NCBI GenBank assembly: GCA_009741485.1
Contig: CM019217.1
Location: 43,998,266-44,062,265 of the forward strand
Length of the DNA: 64,000 bases
Reading direction: 5' to 3'
DNA from: Malurus cyaneus samueli
Lineage: Eukaryota; Chordata; Aves; Passeriformes; Maluridae
Part shown: piece by piece, positions 59,601 through 64,000 of the stretch
How the letters are laid out: the number at the start of each line of letters is the position of its first letter
Numbering within the stretch: the stretch's first letter is position 1
Notes under the pieces: model-generated
Seen by the model: the letters and a program-made list of their open reading frames with translations, nothing else
Databases searched by the model: none
What the model was told of the DNA's origin: nothing
Translations under genes and position numbers: made by a program

Positions 59601-61924
59601 TAAGAAAAAATAGAATAGAAACAGACTTGAAGGCTGTGAGAGATGACTTGAACTTCTCATTGCCTGTACTATGTTCTGTTTTCCTCAGTGGAGGACTAGA
59701 CCTTTTGAAAAATTGAGCTATTTAGTGAGAGAGCTTTACAGTTACTAAAAGCCTTTTTGGGCTGCCGCAGTGAAGAGGTTGCTGTAAGGTCTACTTCACA
59801 GGCTTCAAGCTATGTCATAGGACATAACCTAATCAGCCTGCTTTTCCACTAAGAGCAAATATAAATGTCCTGTTTTTTTGATGGTGCTATCAACAACCAG
59901 TGTGTTGCTCAGAAAGTCATCCAATTTGGCATTCTCTCAGTAGAAACAGTTGTAGCAAAATGCAACTGTTTGCAGCTGGACTGTTGTATACATCACTCTT
60001 ACATAGTAGAGATAAAACAACATTCTGAAGTAGCTGGATGATGGCCTCAAAATTTGTATTAAGTTGGTTTTTTTACATATTTTGGTTTTTAACAGCTTTT
60101 CTACATTGGAAAATAAACAACCAAACCAACAATGTGCTTTGTGTGTTCAGTGCGTCCAGAACGCTTTCCTGTCAGCAAGGTTTGACTCTTCCCTTGCCTG
60201 TTGTATTGTGGGTTCTTGTGGCAGTTAGGAAACAAACCATTTTGTCTCACAGATTGTACCATCTCATCTGCTTTGGATTTCTACCTGTTATCAGCATTCT
60301 AGCAGATTTCTTCTGAATGTCAGTACTTTGCTAGGAGCGGTGCAGCTTCCTGTACTTGCTTCTAAAGTATGCAGTCTCCAATATCCACGAGGCAGCTGTG
60401 GGGCATGGCAACTGACCTTTGTGAAACTATACACCTGATGTGGCAGCAAGGGCAGACACCAGGTTTGGATGGGAAATGGTGCAGTCTGTGTTCCATCAGT
60501 AGAGCTGATGCTGTTTAGCACTGTCTGGGAAAGATAGAGACTGCTCCTCACCTACCACGTCTGTGGAAGATCAGGAATGTAGATTAAAAAGGTAGATCAA
60601 GGCAGTGATATCGGTGGCTGTTCCTCTTTGCAGCTGCTGTTGTGTGGTGGGCTCATTGTTGGAAAGAAACTGTCCTAGCCCTGCATGCCTCTTTCCACAC
60701 AGACATGAGAATTGATGCCTACTCTGGTGGACTGGTGGGTTGGTGAGACTCCTGAGAGTAGTCAAGTTTAGATCTGTAATCCTAGCAGTAGAGCATGCCT
60801 TGCTTTTACTGAAGAGTACAGCTTTAAGTTTACGAGTAGGTGTTTATTTTGCAGTGTTGTGAGATGCTTATTGGACCCTAGTCATTACCCTCTCTGCTGG
60901 AAGGGTGTAAGATCTGCTGTCCTTAAACAGTTCATCCTTGTCATTCTTAACCCAGTGTGAGCAACACCAAATACATTAGAAGAAACTGGTGAGATAAAAG
61001 TGGTTTGAATATTTTTTTCTGGAATGGGTTAGGGGGACTCAGTTGATTTTGGTGAAGCTCCACTGAAAATATCCTTGTTGCAGGGCATTTTAAATGCCAT
61101 TAGTCACTGAAAAGAATCTCTAGAACCTGTTCATAGATCCATTCATATTATGATCCCAGTTTCTAATTTTAAGATTGTTTATATTTGTCTGCATCAGGAT
61201 CTCTTTTATTTGGTAGTTCAGGTAAATAATTTGTTTGTTAACTGTATATGTGATCAGTGTTTTTCTGCATTGAACACAGCTCTCCTTCCTGATTATAGTC
61301 ACATCACCTTTTCTACCAGGAAAGTGTTGTAGAGCAGAAACAGGGGATGCTAGAGTTGATGACTTTGTAGAATTTGAAAGAAAGTTTGAATGCCTGCCTG
61401 ACATTAATATTGTAGGCCATCTTACATTGTTATCTACCTCTGTTCATGCAAATACAAAAACTTACTTTCCTGGCCCCAGAAACAGTCTGATCAAAGAAAT
61501 CTATGTTTCTGTAGGTTGTTAGCAGATGCCCTGCTGCTGAATCATACTGCTTAATCAGTTACTGAAATAAGATTCTCAGAGAGGCTTTTTAAGGGCATTA
61601 AATCAATAACAATAATTGCAACCATTTCCATTTCTCCAGCGGAGCCTACTAAGAGTCTGTTTGGGCCAGAGCCAGATTCTTTTAGACAGGCTGGGGTATC
61701 ATCTTCCTTCAAACCTGGCACCCGCTCATGCTGTTTGTCAGCAAGTGCCTTGTTGTTCTGCAAGGTCAGATTTTAAATCTAATGCCGTAAAGCTTCTCTG
61801 TGACACAGAGAAAGCCACACTTAGGAGCCAATGTGTGCTAGGCAGTGTTCTGGAGATGTGAGGTTAACGACTAGGCATTTACTGTTTTTTTTTAATACCA
61901 TGTGGAGACTGTAATTGGTTTGGA

Positions 61925-61940
61925 TTTTTTTTTTTTTTTT
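61925..61940. repeat. T16 homopolymer
   Basis: Sixteen consecutive T in T-rich surroundings. Confidence 0.9.
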
Positions 61941-63005
61941 AATGCTTTTAAATTAGACACCAGAAAAGGGAATGTGTTCTGCTGTGTTCTGGCAGTATGT
62001 GACCTGGTTTTACTAATGTCTTTCTACTAATGAAAATGCTAAAAATGCAGACAAACCAATGTATTGGCAGATTTCAGCAAGTCTGGTGAATGCTGCCTTT
62101 CTGTTTCTCTTTGTATTTCTTGCTTTTATTAAAAGTAAAGAAGTGCAGATCACAGGCTCTTCCTTATCAGATGTTGATGCAAAGGCATTTAACATGTTCA
62201 TTGACTAGCTCTGGAAGAAGGTACATAATTTGGAGTTCATCTTTGAAAGTACAGCATTCAGAAAGGAGACAGTATTGCTTAGTGGATACTGCAAAAATCT
62301 GGTCTAATGTTCACAGCTGAACATTTTATAAGATATGAATTGGGACTGTGGACAGATAGGCTTTCTTCATAAAATATGTATTGCTTCTTGTTCTTTTAGA
62401 GCACCCTCACAGGAATAAGGCAAAGCTGTAGTTTTTCCCATCAAAATGATAAAATACTTCAGTGTTCATATCTTGTGTTGCTTGCATGAGGCGTTGTCCA
62501 TTGTGGATCTTGCGGTAAAATTGTTGTTGATAACTTGGAAAGACTTGGGGGGTTTATTCTTCTGCTCTTGTCTCTCATTGTCGTGAATGCTTGGAAGAAT
62601 ACAAAGAAGCATGGTGTTCAAATTAAGAGATGGGTGGGATATCCTTTAATTTTACCATAGCCTGACAATAATTTCTAGGAGGTTGGTCTGGTGCAGCAGC
62701 CTGCGACTGAACAGAATGGCATAACCTGCATTGCTTCCTCTTTACTTCGTTAGTCATTACTGAAAGGCTTGAACATACTGTTTTGTGCATTGAAACTTCT
62801 TGGTAGTAGAGGGAATTGAATATTCTTGCTTATTAGAGGTGGTATAAGGCTTGCTTGAAAAAGGAATGTTTACTTCAACTGTTTTTAATCACTCAAAGAA
62901 AAAAATGCTCTTTAATAGTAGTCCCAGCTCTTGATTCTCACTTTTCTCAGTTTTAACGCTGCTGTTGTCTTCTTTTTAATTGCTAGAACACTTTTCAGTA
63001 TAAAG

Positions 63006-63029
63006 GGTATATATATTGGTATATATATT
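63006..63029. repeat. Perfect 12-bp tandem pair (ggtatatatatt)
   Basis: The unit ggtatatatatt occurs twice in a row without mismatch; AT-rich simple repeat. Confidence 0.9.
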
Positions 63030-64000
63030 TCCATCTGTTTGTGTGTTGTTTCACGTTAGAGGAGTCTTTTCTCAAACAGCTCTGAGGTAAGGGACAATTT
63101 GGTACTTGGTGTTAATTTCCTGCCCTTCATCCCATTTAGTTTAAATTCAACTTAATTTAGCTGCTATCTGTTCTCAAGGTCTGTTAGCCCACTTCAGTTA
63201 AAGATGACCTTTTTCAGTGCATCTTTTCTGTCGTGTCTTCTAAATTACTTTTTTGGTTTTTGTGATGTCTCTGCTCTTCTATGTGTCTGCTTGTTTGTGC
63301 TGCACTTCAGCAACATTTAAGTTGTAGTTTTAGTCCAAGAAATCACGCTACCATTTTGCCAGAAGCTGACGCCAGCCATCTGGTAAAATTGCAACTCAGT
63401 ATTAGCAAAACCTATAATTTCAGGAAATGTACCCAAAATTACTTTTATGATTAGTGGACAGGAAAGAAACCGAGACAGAGAAGTCAGTTGGGTACTTCAG
63501 AAATCACTTTGAGGTTTGCAGGCAAATGTCTTAATGGCAATGGTCTTGCTGCCAAATGCTGTTTTGCTTTTGCCTTCAGAATAGTTTGCATTAATAATGA
63601 ACATTTCTGCTTGGAAGTTATTAATGTATTGCTCTTACGATACAGCTTCACAAAGCAGCACCAGCCGAGGTAACAGTCTGTGAATGGATATGTAAAGTGG
63701 TTCAGCACACTCTACTGTTAAGGTTTTCCCACTGGAAATACCTCCCTGCCCCAGGACCACATTCAGCAATGTTATGGATGCTGAAGAAAAATTTATATTA
63801 AGGCTGTTTTGACCATACAACGCTAGCCTTTGTGTTCAACTTAGTAGTTGCAAAATAAGTCTGTGCTGAAACTTGACAGGGTTTAATCAGCAATTTGGTA
63901 ATACGTTTTGCCTCTGTGTCACTGTAGGAGTAGAGAGGAGGTGACAACAGCTCTTGGTTATGTATATTCCCAGGGAGAAGCAGTCAGCTAACCATGCCCT

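Larger units (their letters stand above)
55266..64000. other. Non-coding stretch, intron-like
   Basis: AT-rich DNA. It contains an A-rich tract (56561-56640), a T16 run (61925-61940) and a perfect 12-bp tandem pair at 63006-63029. There is an open, protein-like stretch on both strands at about 61555-61776, and a splice-bounded open stretch near 56090-56170 with a poor acceptor. No transposon family was recognised over these 8.7 kb. Confidence 0.4.

Noticed and set aside
62170..62219. 50-nt segment between 'cttccttatcag' and GAAG-GTACAT
   Set aside because: Bounded by moderate motifs, but the peptide (MLMQRHLTCSLTSSGRR) is unconvincing and the downstream T/A-rich DNA gives no support.
1..64000. 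CRISPR arrays, operons, bacterial promoters, riboswitches, rRNA or tRNA genes
   Set aside because: Repeat content and base composition are those of a bird nuclear genome. No regularly spaced repeats, clustered long frames, or rRNA/tRNA signatures were seen.

Overview
The window looks like bird nuclear DNA. It is AT-rich (roughly 40% GC by eye). It carries CR1 non-LTR retrotransposon pieces with the avian type of 3' end (8-bp 'attctatg'-like terminal repeats) and old MIR-type tRNA-derived SINE copies of the kind shared by amniotes. Nothing resembles bacterial, organellar or viral gene organisation. Species and chromosome cannot be read from the sequence. Most of the window looks like one or more long introns or intergenic DNA. 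No gene could be named with confidence, and no long open frame resembles a known protein except the CR1 relics.

Supported content, left to right. A short CR1 3' tail lies at 6973-7040 (+). MIR-like copies lie at 16690-16760 and 18581-18757 (+). The largest CR1 copy, at 23947-24652 (-), encodes a decayed reverse-transcriptase C-terminus. Further CR1 copies are at 26745-26896 (+) and 27671-27990 (-). An unusual internally deleted CR1 at 30418-31165 (-) joins esterase and endonuclease coding sequence directly to the 3' tail. An ancient CR1-like copy lies at 47583-47785 (-). Two MIR-like copies lie side by side at about 50968-51120 and 51225-51352 (-). A compact CpG-rich patch at about 41672-41910 stands out from its AT-rich surroundings.

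Several short open stretches on the + strand are bounded by good splice-site matches and could be exons: 668-750, 29722-29769 (with its own ATG and an in-frame upstream stop, so a possible alternative first exon), 35592-35624, 37288-37325, 42337-42394, 45043-45100, 55185-55265, and a possible terminal exon at 23687-23788. Those at 29722, 35592, 37288, 42337 and 55185 happen to be compatible in reading phase. The T-over-A and G-over-C bias of the + strand, judged by eye, also fits transcription of the + strand. These are hypotheses: each could be chance, and none was recognised as part of a named protein. Two coding-like but disrupted stretches (11075-11700 minus; 17217-18101 plus) may be old retrocopies.

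The rest is unremarkable AT-rich DNA with homopolymer runs, a few short tandem duplications and simple repeats. I did not find a clear new biological system. The leads most worth testing are the + strand exon candidates, especially the ATG exon at 29722 and the CpG patch followed by the 42337 exon.
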